A DNA stretch of 64,000 nt from Actinoplanes sp. M2I2. Lineage in GTDB: Bacteria; Actinomycetota; Actinomycetes; Mycobacteriales; Micromonosporaceae. The stretch is taken from the NCBI RefSeq assembly GCF_023544445.1, contig NZ_JALPVJ010000001.1:248001-312000 (forward strand), written 5' to 3'. Both the position numbers and the translations under genes were made by a program. The notes under the pieces were generated by a model. It saw only the letters and a list, made by a program, of their open reading frames with translations, ran no database searches and was not told the DNA's origin. Shown piece by piece: positions 1 to 8,206 of this stretch (its first letter is position 1; every line of letters begins with the position of its first letter).

Positions 1-2565
1 CGGCAGGGGAGTCACCGCGCCGAGGCCGCTCTGCGAGAGCAACCAGCCCAGGCCGTGCGGCTCGTCGTCCTCTTCGGCGGGGGGCGGCGGAGGCCCGGCC
101 GACGAGATCGGCACCGCCGAGGCGGGCCGCGGGTCGTGGGCGGCGGCGTCGCGATTCTTCGCGGTGTCCCAGATGGACCCGCTTCGGCCGGCTTCCGGCT
201 CTTCGGCGGTGTCGGGGCGCGGCTCGGTCATGGCGCTACCCGCCGAGGACTGCGGCACGGACCCGGCCGGCGACCCGGAAACGGAACGCGGCAGGTCGTC
301 GGCGTTGTCCCACCCAGCCGTCGCGGTCCGGCTCTCCGGCACCGGATAGGGCGGCGCGGTGACCGGATCGACGGCGTCGTCACCGGAGTGGGCGGTCGGC
401 GCGGACGGGTAGCTGGTCGCCTGCTCGCCGGCCTCGCCCCGGCGGGGGCTCGCGTCGGGCTGGTGATGGTGCATGGCGCCGGGCCGGCCGGAGTCGTCGC
501 CCGCGGCGGGCGGGGCGGAATCCGGCTGAGCCTGCGGCCGCTCGGCCGAGGCCGGCCCGGCCGACACGGGGTGGGCCTGCTCCGAGTGCCGGCTCGGATC
601 CCGCTGACCGGGCGCTGGGTGCGGCGTCGAAGGCTGAACGGCCGTCGGTTCCCGATGTGCGGGCTGACCCGACGTCGGCTCCCGATAGCCAGGCTGGGCC
701 GACGGGGGCTGTGCGTATCCGGGCTGCGCTGACGTCGGCCTTGGATATCCGGATCGGTCCGAAGGCGGCTGAGCGTGTGCGGGCTGGCCCGAGGTTGGTT
801 GTGGATATCCGGGCCGGTCCGAAGGCGGCTGGCCGTATCCAGGCTGGCCCGAGGTCGGCTTGATGTATCCGGGCTGGCCTGAGGTCTGCTGCGGGTAGGT
901 AGGCCGCGTTGACGACGGCTGTGGGTGTGCGGGTTGGCCTGACGTCGGCTGCGAGTATCCGGACCGATCCCACGATGGCTGTGTTTGCCCGGACCGGTCC
1001 GACGGTGGCTGTGTTTGCCCGGACCGGTCCGACGGTGGCTGTGTTTGCCCGGACCGGTCCGACGGTGGCTGTGTTTGCCCGGACCGGTCCGACGGTGGCT
1101 GTGCTTGCCCGGACCGGTGCGACGGTGGCTGGGCGTACCCGGAGCGCGGCGGGGTCGGCTCGGGGCGGTCCTGCTGGTTCGACGCGGGCTGCCCGTAGGT
1201 GGGCTGTGTCGGCTCGGGCCGGCCGTCGGCCGGCCGGCTGTGGCCGGGCTGGACCGGCACACTCGCGGGGCGCGCGGCGGGCTGGGGCGTGTGCTGGGAA
1301 GACGAGTGCTGGGTGAAGCCCGAGGATGGCGCCGCCGCCGTGCTGGATGCCGGAGCCGACACCGGTCGCGCCGGCGTGGGGATCGGCCGGCCGGGGGAGT
1401 CCGGATACGTCGCGGGCGGCGCCGGGCGGGAAGGCGTGACCCGGGTGGGCTGCGGCGCCGGGCGGGCCTCGGCCGGCGTGCCCCGCGTCGGCGGCGCCGG
1501 GCGCAGCTCGAACGGGGTGTCCTCGCGCCCGTCACGCTGACCGGGCGCCGGTCGCGGGTCCGGGCGCGACGGGAAGGCGTCGGCCGGGGCGGGCCGGGCG
1601 CTGCCGTAGACACCGGTGGCCGGTGAGACCGGTCGGTGGTCGTCCCGCTGGTCGTCGGACGCCTGCCGGCGCCCGTAGTAGGGGCCGGGCGCCTGCTGCC
1701 GGGCGGCGCCGTAGACACCCGGCGAGGCCGGACCGCCCGGCGAGGACGGCGCGTTCGGCGATGGTGTCGCACGAGGCCCGGACGAGTCCGACGGCGTCTC
1801 CGGGCGGCCCGGTGACACGGGCGCCGCGCTGCCCCGGCCCGCCGGCGGGTAGGAGCCGGCCGCAGACTCGTGGTCGGGACGATGCTGAGGTGATCGCGGC
1901 GTGGAGTCGCGCTTCTGGGCCTCGCGGAACTGCACGGCGTCGCGGTAGGAGCTGCCGGACTGAGTCTCGGACTGACGACCGTAGACCGGCGCCGACCCCC
2001 GGCGCTGCTCGGGAGCTGTGCCCCGCGAGCGCTGGTCGTCGCCCCGCTGCTCGGGAGCTGTGCCCCGCGAGCGCTGGTCGTCGCCCCGCTGCTCGGGAGC
2101 TGTGCCCCGCGAGCGCTGCTCGTCGCCCCGCTGCTCGGGAGCCGCGCCCCACGAGCGCTGGTGGTCACCCCGTTGCTCGGGGGCAGCACCCCAAGAGTCG
2201 CCCCGCTGCTCGGGCCGAGCACCGCCGGGCCGGTTCCACAGCGGCTCCTCGCGGCGCGACTCGGCGCCGGATCGGCCCTGCGGCTCGCCCGGCCGTGCCG
2301 CGGGCGGGTAGCCGTCGCGCCCACCGTGGGCCGGGTCGTGTCGCGAGCGCGGATCGGCGTACGGGGAACGGGTCTGATCGTCCGGCCCGGGATCGTCGGC
2401 CCGGTCCGGGGACGCCTCGTAGACCGGCGTGTGCACGGCCTTGCGCCGCCCGGGACCGCCGGGATAGCGCTGGCCGGGCTGCGGCTCCCACTCCCAGGTG
2501 ATCTCGTAGACCCAGGCCGGCTCGTCGCCCCAGCCGTCGCCGCCCAGAGAGCTCCAGCCGTTCAT
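1..2565 (-). CDS. Long Pro/Gln/Ser-rich repeat protein, 3' end outside window
   Basis: Unrecognised protein. The reading frame is open from an ATG at 2565 to the left edge with no stop (at least 854 residues), so it is truncated here. The first 40 residues are ordered and aromatic (begins MNGWSSLGGDGWGDEPAWVY and continues with a WEWEP motif). Almost everything after that is low complexity, rich in Pro, Gln, Ser, Arg and Gly. It contains a 14-residue repeat (GDDQRSRGTAPEQR type) and a 10-residue repeat (GQTQPPSDRS). The last visible residues (GLGWLLSQSGLGAV) look structured again, so a second folded domain probably lies beyond the edge. No signal peptide or membrane helix is visible in the N-terminal part. 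It is divergent from the ABC exporter genes. Overlapping long frames on both strands are composition artefacts. Function is unknown. Confidence 0.7.
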   Translation of the reverse strand, partial: MNGWSSLGGDGWGDEPAWVYEITWEWEPQPGQRYPGGPGRRKAVHTPVYEASPDRADDPGPDDQTRSPYADPRSRHDPAHGGRDGYPPAARPGEPQGRSGAESRREEPLWNRPGGARPEQRGDSWGAAPEQRGDHQRSWGAAPEQRGDEQRSRGTAPEQRGDDQRSRGTAPEQRGDDQRSRGTAPEQRRGSAPVYGRQSETQSGSSYRDAVQFREAQKRDSTPRSPQHRPDHESAAGSYPPAGRGSAAPVSPGRPETPSDSSGPRATPSPNAPSSPGGPASPGVYGAARQQAPGPYYGRRQASDDQRDDHRPVSPATGVYGSARPAPADAFPSRPDPRPAPGQRDGREDTPFELRPAPPTRGTPAEARPAPQPTRVTPSRPAPPATYPDSPGRPIPTPARPVSAPASSTAAAPSSGFTQHSSSQHTPQPAARPASVPVQPGHSRPADGRPEPTQPTYGQPASNQQDRPEPTPPRSGYAQPPSHRSGQAQPPSDRSGQTQPPSDRSGQTQPPSDRSGQTQPPSDRSGQTQPSWDRSGYSQPTSGQPAHPQPSSTRPTYPQQTSGQPGYIKPTSGQPGYGQPPSDRPGYPQPTSGQPAHAQPPSDRSGYPRPTSAQPGYAQPPSAQPGYREPTSGQPAHREPTAVQPSTPHPAPGQRDPSRHSEQAHPVSAGPASAERPQAQPDSAPPAAGDDSGRPGAMHHHQPDASPRRGEAGEQATSYPSAPTAHSGDDAVDPVTAPPYPVPESRTATAGWDNADDLPRSVSGSPAGSVPQSSAGSAMTEPRPDTAEEPEAGRSGSIWDTAKNRDAAAHDPRPASAVPISSAGPPPPPAEEDDEPHGLGWLLSQSGLGAVTPLP
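961..1140 (-). repeat. 30-bp tandem repeat inside the long repeat protein
   Basis: Six consecutive 30-bp units start at 961, 991, 1021, 1051, 1081 and 1111. The central three are identical and the outer ones carry one to a few changes. In the coding frame each unit gives GQTQPPSDRS, so length changes by whole units keep the frame. Looser relatives of this unit continue to about 650. Confidence 0.9.
2004..2213 (-). repeat. 42-bp tandem repeat inside the long repeat protein
   Basis: Five 42-bp units start at 2004, 2046, 2088, 2130 and 2172. The first three are near identical and the last two are degenerate. Each encodes 14 residues of the GDDQRSRGTAPEQR type, so unit gain or loss keeps the reading frame. 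Confidence 0.85.
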
Positions 2566-2677
2566 CGGGCACCCAAGGCCTGGCCCGGCGTCTGGCGGCG
2601 CTCCGTCACGGCGAACTTCCACTTCTGGTCGAGAACTGCGTGTCGAAAGAGGCGCGGTGGTCGTCTGGCGACTTGAG

Positions 2678-2683
2678 TAGAAT
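2678..2683 (+). promoter_or_regulatory. Candidate -10 (TAGAAT) for the ABC exporter operon
   Basis: TAGAAT fits the actinobacterial TANNNT -10. It sits 55 bp before the GTG at 2739 and would leave a leader of about 48 nt carrying the Shine-Dalgarno sequence at 2721-2729. No clear -35 is visible. Confidence 0.4.
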
Positions 2684-2738
2684 CGCCCGGCTCCACCGCA
2701 GGGTCTGGCACTGAGAATCAGAGAAGGAGATTAACGGC

Positions 2739-3599
2739 GTGGACGCGCTTGACGCCAGCGTGCCGACGATCTCTCCCGGTCGTCCGTTCCGCGCCTCCGT
2801 CACTACTTTCCGTGCGTTGATGGGGTCGGGTTTCCGCCGCTACGCGACCTATCGGCAGGCCACCGTCGCCGGAACGTTCACCAACATAGTCTTCGGCTTT
2901 CTTCGCTGCTACGTGCTGTTGGCCGTCGCGGCCGGAACCGTGGGGGCGACGGCCGGCGGATACGACGCGCGGCAGCTCGCCACCTTCGTCTGGGTGGGCC
3001 AGGGGTTACTCAACGTGGTCGGCCTGTGGGGCTGGGTCGACCTGTCGGAGCGCATCCGGACCGGGGACATCGTGGCCGACCTGGTCCGCCCGGTCTCGCC
3101 GGTGATCGCCTACCTCGCGGCTGACCTGGGGCGCGGTGGCCACGCGCTGCTCACCCGGGTGGGGCCGCCGGTGCTCGTCGGCGCCCTGTTCTTTCCGCTG
3201 GCCACGCCGTCGCGATGGCTCACCGCGCCGCTTTTCGCAGTTTCTGTGCTCCTGGCCGTCGTCGGCTCCTTCGGCTGCCGCTATCTGGTGAACGCGACCG
3301 CCTACTGGCTCGGCGACGCCCGTGGCCCGCTCGTGTTCTGGACGCTCGGCTCGGGGGTGCTCGCCGGCCTCTACTTCCCGTTGCGGCTGCTGCCGGACTG
3401 GCTCGCGGTCACCCTGTGGGTGGCGACCCCGCTGCCGGGCCTGCTGCAGACGCCGCTCGACGTGCTGGTCGAGCGGGACCCGCCGGCCCTGCAGGTGGGG
3501 CTGGTGGCGCTGCAGGCGGTCTGGGCTGTGATCATGCTCGCGCTGGCCGGGTGGGTGCAGCGCCGGGCCGAGCGGCGGCTGGTGGTGCAGGGTGGGTGA
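2739..3599 (+). CDS. ABC-2 type exporter permease, first subunit
   Basis: This 286-residue membrane protein has about six hydrophobic segments and the look of ABC-2 family permeases. The GTG start at 2739 is preceded by AGAAGGAGA at 2721-2729. Its stop overlaps the start of a second permease by 8 bp, and the ATPase gene follows with an ATGA overlap, so the three are one operon. The likely role is to form a heterodimeric channel with the next gene product. Paired ABC-2 permeases with one DrrA/CcmA-type ATPase are typical efflux systems, but the substrate cannot be read from the sequence. Confidence 0.85.
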   Translation: MDALDASVPTISPGRPFRASVTTFRALMGSGFRRYATYRQATVAGTFTNIVFGFLRCYVLLAVAAGTVGATAGGYDARQLATFVWVGQGLLNVVGLWGWVDLSERIRTGDIVADLVRPVSPVIAYLAADLGRGGHALLTRVGPPVLVGALFFPLATPSRWLTAPLFAVSVLLAVVGSFGCRYLVNATAYWLGDARGPLVFWTLGSGVLAGLYFPLRLLPDWLAVTLWVATPLPGLLQTPLDVLVERDPPALQVGLVALQAVWAVIMLALAGWVQRRAERRLVVQGG

Positions 3600-4392
3600 G
3601 CTCCGGGCGTACGCGGCGCTGTTCGGCGGACGGCTGCGCTCGGCCACGGCGTACCGGGCGTCGTTCGCCGTCGAACTGGTCACCAACGCGGCCGGCACGG
3701 CGATCGACGTGGCCACCGTCTTCGTGTTCTATCGCACGGCGGCGGTGGTGGGCGGTTTCACGCTGGACGAGGCGCTCCTGATGACCGGGATCACCGCGTT
3801 CGCCTTCGTGCTGGCCGACCTGACCGTGGGCAACATCGACCAGCTCGAGACGTACGTGCGGACGGGGCGGCTGGACGCCGTGCTGGTGCGCCCGCTGGCC
3901 GTGTTGCCCCAGCTGGTGCTGGCCGACCTGCCGCTGCGCAAGCTGATGCGGCTGGCCGTGGGGCTCAGCGTGCTGGGAGTGGCCCTCGCCCGCAACGACA
4001 TCGACTGGACCGCGGGACGGGTGCTGCTGCTGGTCACCGCTCCGATCAGCGGCGCGGTCCTCTTCGGGGCGATCTTCGTGCTGAGCGCGGCCACGGCGTT
4101 CTGGTGGGTCGACTCCGGCAAGCTCGGGCACGGCTTCACGTACGGCGGTCGCGACTTCACCTCGTACCCGATCACGGTCTACGGCTCGTGGTTCCGCACG
4201 CTCTTCGCGTACGGCCTGGGTTTCGGGTTCGTCAGTTATCAGCCGGCGCTGACCCTGCTCGGGCGGGCCGACCCGCTCGGGCTGCCGGCCTGGGCGGGCT
4301 ATCTGTCGCCGCTGGTGGCGCTGGCCGCGGTGGGCGTCGCGGCGGTGGTCTGGAGGTCGGGCGTGCGGCACTACCGGAGCACCGGCTCATGA
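3592..4392 (+). CDS. ABC-2 type exporter permease, second subunit
   Basis: This is a 266-residue integral membrane protein with about six hydrophobic stretches, related in layout to the preceding permease. The GTG start at 3592 lies inside the end of the upstream gene, and its TGA overlaps the ATG of the ATPase gene (ATGA), implying translational coupling. It is the probable second half of the membrane channel of an efflux ABC transporter. Substrate unknown. Confidence 0.85.
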   Translation: MGELRAYAALFGGRLRSATAYRASFAVELVTNAAGTAIDVATVFVFYRTAAVVGGFTLDEALLMTGITAFAFVLADLTVGNIDQLETYVRTGRLDAVLVRPLAVLPQLVLADLPLRKLMRLAVGLSVLGVALARNDIDWTAGRVLLLVTAPISGAVLFGAIFVLSAATAFWWVDSGKLGHGFTYGGRDFTSYPITVYGSWFRTLFAYGLGFGFVSYQPALTLLGRADPLGLPAWAGYLSPLVALAAVGVAAVVWRSGVRHYRSTGS

Positions 4393-5369
4393 TCGAGATG
4401 CGTGATCTGAGCAAGACCTTCACCGTACGGGTCAAAGCCGGGCGCCTGCGCCGGGAGAAACGCACGATCGCGGCCGTCGACGGGGTGAGCCTGTCGATCG
4501 GGCGGGGCGAGATGGTCGGCTACATCGGCCCGAACGGCGCCGGCAAGTCGACCACGCTCAAGATGCTGACCGGCGTGCTCACCCCGACGAGCGGCGAGGT
4601 GTCGGTCTGTGGTCTCCGGCCGGTGCCGCAGCGCACGGCGCTGGCGCTGCGCATCGGCGTCGTCTTCGGGCAGCGCTCCCAGCTGTGGTGGGATCTGCCC
4701 CTGCGCGACTCGTTCCGGCTGCTCAGGGCCGTCTATCGGGTGCCGGCGGCCGAGCATGAGGCCCGGCTGCGCCGCTGCTGCGAGCTGCTCGACCTGGACG
4801 GCTTTCTCGACATTCCGGTACGGCAGCTGTCGCTGGGCCAGCGGATGCGGGGTGAGCTCACGGCCGCGCTCCTGCACGGGCCCGAGGTGCTGTTCCTCGA
4901 CGAGCCGACGATCGGGCTGGATGTGGTGAGCAAGCAGGCGGTGCGCTCGTTCCTGGGCGAGCTGGGGCGTACCGGCGACGTCACGCTCGTGCTCACCACC
5001 CACGACCTGGCCGACATCGAACGGCTCTGTCACCGCCTCGTGGTGATCGACCACGGCCGCGTCGTCCACGACGGCACGATCGAGCAACTGCACGCCCGCT
5101 ACGGCTCACGCCGCCGGTTGGTCGCCGACCTGGACTCCCCGCTCCCACCCGGTTTCGTCCTGCCCGGGGCCACGATGACCGGGACCGAGGCCGACGGCCA
5201 CCGGGTGACCTTCACCCTCGAGTCGATCACCGCCGGGGCCGCCGTCGCGGCACTGGTCACCGCCGCGCAGGTGCGTGACCTCTCCGTCGTCGAACCGGAC
5301 ATCGAAGACGTGGTGGCCCGCCTCTACACCGACGGTCGAAGCGCCGAGGGTCGAAGCGCCGAGGGCTGA
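4389..5369 (+). CDS. ABC exporter ATP-binding subunit
   Basis: This 326-residue ATPase energises the two upstream permeases. Visible motifs are Walker A (GPNGAGKST, near residue 50), a Q-loop (FGQRSQLWWDLP), an ABC signature degenerate in its first residues (LSLGQRMRGEL), Walker B with catalytic Glu (VLFLDEPTIGLD) and the switch His (TTHDLADIE). The C-terminal 90 residues resemble the accessory domain of DrrA/NatA-like ATPases. A longer frame opens upstream, but the ATG at 4389 overlaps the permease stop and begins the typical N-terminus (MIEMRDLSKTF). The end carries a duplicated GRSAE(G) segment. Confidence 0.9.
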   Translation: MIEMRDLSKTFTVRVKAGRLRREKRTIAAVDGVSLSIGRGEMVGYIGPNGAGKSTTLKMLTGVLTPTSGEVSVCGLRPVPQRTALALRIGVVFGQRSQLWWDLPLRDSFRLLRAVYRVPAAEHEARLRRCCELLDLDGFLDIPVRQLSLGQRMRGELTAALLHGPEVLFLDEPTIGLDVVSKQAVRSFLGELGRTGDVTLVLTTHDLADIERLCHRLVVIDHGRVVHDGTIEQLHARYGSRRRLVADLDSPLPPGFVLPGATMTGTEADGHRVTFTLESITAGAAVAALVTAAQVRDLSVVEPDIEDVVARLYTDGRSAEGRSAEG

Positions 5370-5433
5370 GGCGCGGGCGGGCTCAGGCGCGGGCGGGCTC
5401 AGGCGCGGGCGGGCTCAGGCGCGGGCGGGCTCA
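5370..5433. repeat. 16-bp x4 tandem array between two convergent stop codons
   Basis: Four perfect copies of GGCGCGGGCGGGCTCA start at 5370, 5386, 5402 and 5418. The array begins on the base after the ATPase stop. The last three bases of the final copy are the stop codon of the opposing XRE-cupin gene, so the array fills the whole gap between the convergent genes. Confidence 0.95.
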
Positions 5434-5985
5434 GCGGTGCTCCATGACGAGGACCGCCCAGGCCGGTTCGAGGGCCTCGTAGTGATGCGGGACGTCGCCG
5501 GGGAAGGTGATGTAGTCGCCCGGGCCGAGGTCGACGGTGTCGCCGTCCGGTCCGGTGCGCAGGCGACCGGCCCCCACGACGAGGTGCTCGACGCTGCCGG
5601 GGATGTGCGCGGCGGCGGCGCGGGCCTGTCCGGGCTGAACCTCCATCACGTAGATGTCACGCCGGGTGTGCTGCGATCCGGCGGCGAGCAGAGTGGCCAC
5701 GAAGTCGGCCTGATCGGCCCGCAGGCGCGGCCCCTCGCCGGCCCGGACGACCCGCACCTGCGTCTCGGGCGGCTCGACCAGACGGCTGAACGGCACCCCG
5801 AGCGCGACGCCGAGCGACCACAGCGTCTCGATGCTGGGGTTGCCGGTGGCCGCCTCCAGCTGGGACAGGGTCGACTTGGCCAGGCCGGCCCGGCGGGCCA
5901 GTTCGGCGATCGAGATGCCGGCCCGTTCGCGCTCGCGGCGCAGGGCGGCGGCGATGGTCGCCAACGGGGGCGACGGCTGCTGCAT
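5431..5985 (-). CDS. XRE-family regulator with C-terminal cupin domain
   Basis: This is a 184-residue DNA-binding regulator. The N-terminal helix-turn-helix (residues about 10-65, with ISIAELARRAGLAKSTLSQ) is followed by a C-terminal cupin barrel (GDYITFPGDVPHHYEAL) that probably senses a small ligand. The ATG at 5985 is preferred because GGAG lies 5 nt upstream. An in-frame ATG at 6033 exists but would swallow the palindrome at 6006-6023. It is divergent from azlCD, and XRE-cupin regulators next to azlCD usually control those exporters. Its stop codon is built from the 16-bp repeat array. Confidence 0.85.
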   Translation of the reverse strand: MQQPSPPLATIAAALRRERERAGISIAELARRAGLAKSTLSQLEAATGNPSIETLWSLGVALGVPFSRLVEPPETQVRVVRAGEGPRLRADQADFVATLLAAGSQHTRRDIYVMEVQPGQARAAAAHIPGSVEHLVVGAGRLRTGPDGDTVDLGPGDYITFPGDVPHHYEALEPAWAVLVMEHR

Positions 5986-6005
5986 GTTCACTCCGTCGAT
6001 CGTTC

Positions 6006-6023
6006 CGTTCGATTTGACGAACG
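6006..6023. promoter_or_regulatory. Palindrome CGTTCG-N6-CGAACG, likely operator
   Basis: Perfect 6-bp arms at 6006-6011 and 6018-6023 lie in the 66-bp gap between the XRE-cupin gene and azlC, overlapping a possible -35 (TTGACG at 6014-6019) for azlC. This is a good position for repression by the divergent regulator. Binding is inferred. Confidence 0.55.
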
Positions 6024-6051
6024 CCAGTGACATCGTTCAGTATTTCAAACC

Positions 6052-6738
6052 ATGCGTACGATACAGCGAACGCATCCGTTCGACCGGAGGCAGATCCGCG
6101 ACGCCGCGGCCATCGCGGCCGCCATGGTGGCGGTCGGCGCCTCGTTCGGAGCGATCGCGATCGCGTACGGTGTGCCGACCTGGGTGCCGTTCCTCATGTC
6201 CACGGTTGTCTTCGCCGGGGGCGCGCAGTTCCTGGCCGTCGGCCTGATCGCGGCCGGCAACCCGATCGCCGCCGTCCTGGCCGGCCTGCTGCTCAACGCC
6301 CGCCACCTCCCGTTCGGCCTGGCCATCGGCAGCACGATGGGCACCGGCTGGCGGCGGATCGTCGGCAGCCACCTGATGACGGACGAGGTCGTGGCGTTCA
6401 CGCTGGCCGAGGACGACCCGGCCCGCCGCCGGCGCACCTACTGGCTGATGGGCCTCACGCTGTTCACCTCGTGGAACGTGGGAACGCTGCTCGGCGTGCT
6501 GCTGGGCTCGGCGGTCGGCGACTACGAGGCGCTGGGCCTGGACGCCGCGTTCCCGGCCGGCCTGATCGCGCTGATCCTGCCCTCGTTGCGCGACCGGGCG
6601 ACCCGCGTCGTCGCCCTCACCGGCACCGCGATCGCCGTGGCCGCGACTCCCGTGCTGCCCGCCGGCCTGCCCGTGCTGTGCGCCCTGCTGGGTCTGCTCA
6701 CCCTTGTCCGCTTCGGCCGTCGTCATCGGGAGGCCTGA
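6052..6738 (+). CDS. azlC: AzlC family branched-chain amino acid exporter subunit
   Basis: This 228-residue polytopic membrane protein has AzlC features: an N-terminal segment rich in small residues (VAVGASFGAIAIAYGVP), then FAGGAQFLAVG and the LLNARHLPFGLAIG motif. With AzlD it forms an exporter for branched-chain amino acids or analogues. There is no ribosome binding site before the ATG at 6052, so translation may be leaderless. Its TGA shares one base with the ATG of azlD. Confidence 0.9.
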   Translation: MRTIQRTHPFDRRQIRDAAAIAAAMVAVGASFGAIAIAYGVPTWVPFLMSTVVFAGGAQFLAVGLIAAGNPIAAVLAGLLLNARHLPFGLAIGSTMGTGWRRIVGSHLMTDEVVAFTLAEDDPARRRRTYWLMGLTLFTSWNVGTLLGVLLGSAVGDYEALGLDAAFPAGLIALILPSLRDRATRVVALTGTAIAVAATPVLPAGLPVLCALLGLLTLVRFGRRHREA

Positions 6739-7046
6739 TGTTGCTCGCCGCGATCCTCATCCTGGGCGTCGGGACCTACACGATGCGTCTCGGCGGCATC
6801 GTGCTGCGCGACCGCCTGACGCTCTCGCCGGCCTGGCAGCGCCTGCTCCCGATGGCGGCCGCCGCGCTGCTGGCCGCCCTGGCCGGCACCGCCGCCCTGA
6901 TGTCCGGCAGCAGCTTCGCCGGCCTGGCCCGCCCCACGGGTGTGGCGGTGGGCGCGCTGCTCGCCTGGCGTCGGGCCCCCTTCGTCGTGGTGGTCGTCGC
7001 AGCCGCCGCCGTGGCCGCCCTGCTCCGCCTGGCTGGCGTCGACTGA
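6738..7046 (+). CDS. azlD: AzlD family branched-chain amino acid exporter subunit
   Basis: This small (102-residue) membrane protein has about four hydrophobic helices and the AzlD N-terminal motif GVGTYTMRLGGI. The ATG at 6738 overlaps the azlC stop by one base, so the two are translationally coupled. It is the partner of AzlC in amino acid export. Length is normal for the family. Confidence 0.9.
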   Translation: MLLAAILILGVGTYTMRLGGIVLRDRLTLSPAWQRLLPMAAAALLAALAGTAALMSGSSFAGLARPTGVAVGALLAWRRAPFVVVVVAAAAVAALLRLAGVD

Positions 7047-7450
7047 ATCGCCGCCGGCAACGCGGCAGCCCGGCGTCGGCAAGGCGGCAGCCCGGCTCCG
7101 GCCAGGCGGCAACCCGACTCTGGCCCCCGGTCCGACGCCGACGCCGACGCCGACGCCGGCCCCCGGGTCCGGCTCCGGCTCCGGCCCCGGTCCGGCTCCG
7201 GCCCCGGTCCGGCTCCGGTTCGGCTCCGGCCTCGGTTCGGCTCCGGCCTCGGTTCGGCTCCGGCCTCGGTTCGGCTCCGGCCTCGGTTCGGCTCCGGCCT
7301 CGGTTCGGCTCCGGCCTCGGTTCGGCTCCGGCCTCGGTTCGGCTCCGGCCTCGGTTCGGCTCCGGCCTCGGTTCGGCTCCGGCCTCGGTTCGGCTCCGGC
7401 CTCGGTTCGGCTCCGGCCTCGGCCCGGTCCGGCCCCGGCCCGGGCGCGCC
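7047..7450. other. 404-bp gene-free gap between azlD and the lipoprotein gene
   Basis: No credible gene. Open frames here are produced by the repeats and have no start signals or domains. The stretch begins with loosely repeated Pro/Gly-codon-like sequence. It contains a short GACGCC 6-mer run near 7136-7160 and is dominated by the 17-bp array described separately. Confidence 0.8.
7221..7424. repeat. 17-bp x12 minisatellite
   Basis: Eleven perfect head-to-tail copies of CGGCTCCGGCCTCGGTT run from 7221 to 7407, and a twelfth at 7408-7424 differs only in its last two bases. A period of 17 is not a multiple of three, and the array lies between convergent genes, so it is not coding. The identity of the copies indicates recent expansion. 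Confidence 0.95.
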
Positions 7451-8206
7451 CTAGTCGGCCAGCAGCTTCCGGATGCCGTCGGGCACCTCGATGACCTCGG
7501 CGGCGCCCGGCCGGGCGATGGTGACGGGCTTGCCGAGATCGGAGAACTCGGCCGTCTCGGCATAGGTCGGCAGCGTGACCGTCAGCGAGGTCAGATAGCC
7601 CTGAGCGTCCACCGAAGCCTTGTACGGCACGGACTGTGACAGGCCGCCGTTGCCTCGCAACTGCTCGGCCGTCGCCGGCAGGAGACCCCGGGACACCCTG
7701 GCCGGCGCCTCGGTCAGATCGAGCCGACCGGTGTAGGCGCCTTCAGCCGTCCGCGTCGCGGCGGTCATCGTCGCTGACAGACCCTTGAGCCCGGCGGGGT
7801 CGAACGGGTCGCCCAGGTGCACCAGGGAGGCCCGGGCAAACTCCGACGCCGGGAACCGGATGAACTTCGCCGGGTCGAGATTCGGCAGGTACGTCTTGCC
7901 CAGCGTCATCCACGCGTCGTCCCCGACCACCCGGATCCGGGACTCGGTGGTTTCGCCGTCCGCGCTGGTCGTGGCGGTCAGGGCGAGCCCCTTGCCGGCC
8001 GGGTCGGTGTCGCCGGCGACCTCGACGCCCGGAGAAGTCAGCGACACGTGCGCCGGCACTCCGGCGGTCTTGACGGCCGCGGCCCGGACCTGCGCGAGCG
8101 GGTCACCGGCGGGCGGCGCGGCGGTTTGACCGCTCGGGTCGCTGCTCGAGTCACAGCCCGCTGCGGCCAAGGCCAGCAGGCTGACGAGTATCGCTCTGAG
8201 CACCAC
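7451..8206 (-). CDS. Secreted lipoprotein, LppX/LprAFG-like
   Basis: This is a 251-residue exported protein. The signal peptide ends in a lipobox (LALAAAGC), with lipidation predicted on Cys at about residue 18. The mature part, after a short Ser/Pro linker, has the length and beta-rich alternation of the LppX/LprAFG lipid-carrier family (for example DDAWMTLGKTYLPNLDP). The assignment rests on overall pattern only. The GTG start at 8206 follows a GGGGGG Shine-Dalgarno sequence. It is convergent with azlD across the 17-bp array and probably acts on the outer face of the membrane. Confidence 0.75.
   Translation of the reverse strand: MVLRAILVSLLALAAAGCDSSSDPSGQTAAPPAGDPLAQVRAAAVKTAGVPAHVSLTSPGVEVAGDTDPAGKGLALTATTSADGETTESRIRVVGDDAWMTLGKTYLPNLDPAKFIRFPASEFARASLVHLGDPFDPAGLKGLSATMTAATRTAEGAYTGRLDLTEAPARVSRGLLPATAEQLRGNGGLSQSVPYKASVDAQGYLTSLTVTLPTYAETAEFSDLGKPVTIARPGAAEVIEVPDGIRKLLAD

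Noticed and set aside
228..2324. 698-codon open frame antisense-phased within the first gene region, plus other long frames there
   Set aside because: It lacks a start signal, and its residue mix (Arg/Pro/Ser) is that of a shifted frame of GC-rich DNA. The frame starting at 2565 gives clean peptide repeats and a structured N-terminus.
7064..7494. Pro/Arg and Gly/Ser repeat frames across the 17-bp array
   Set aside because: Period 17 cycles through all three frames, so all frames stay open by composition. There is no start signal or conserved domain.
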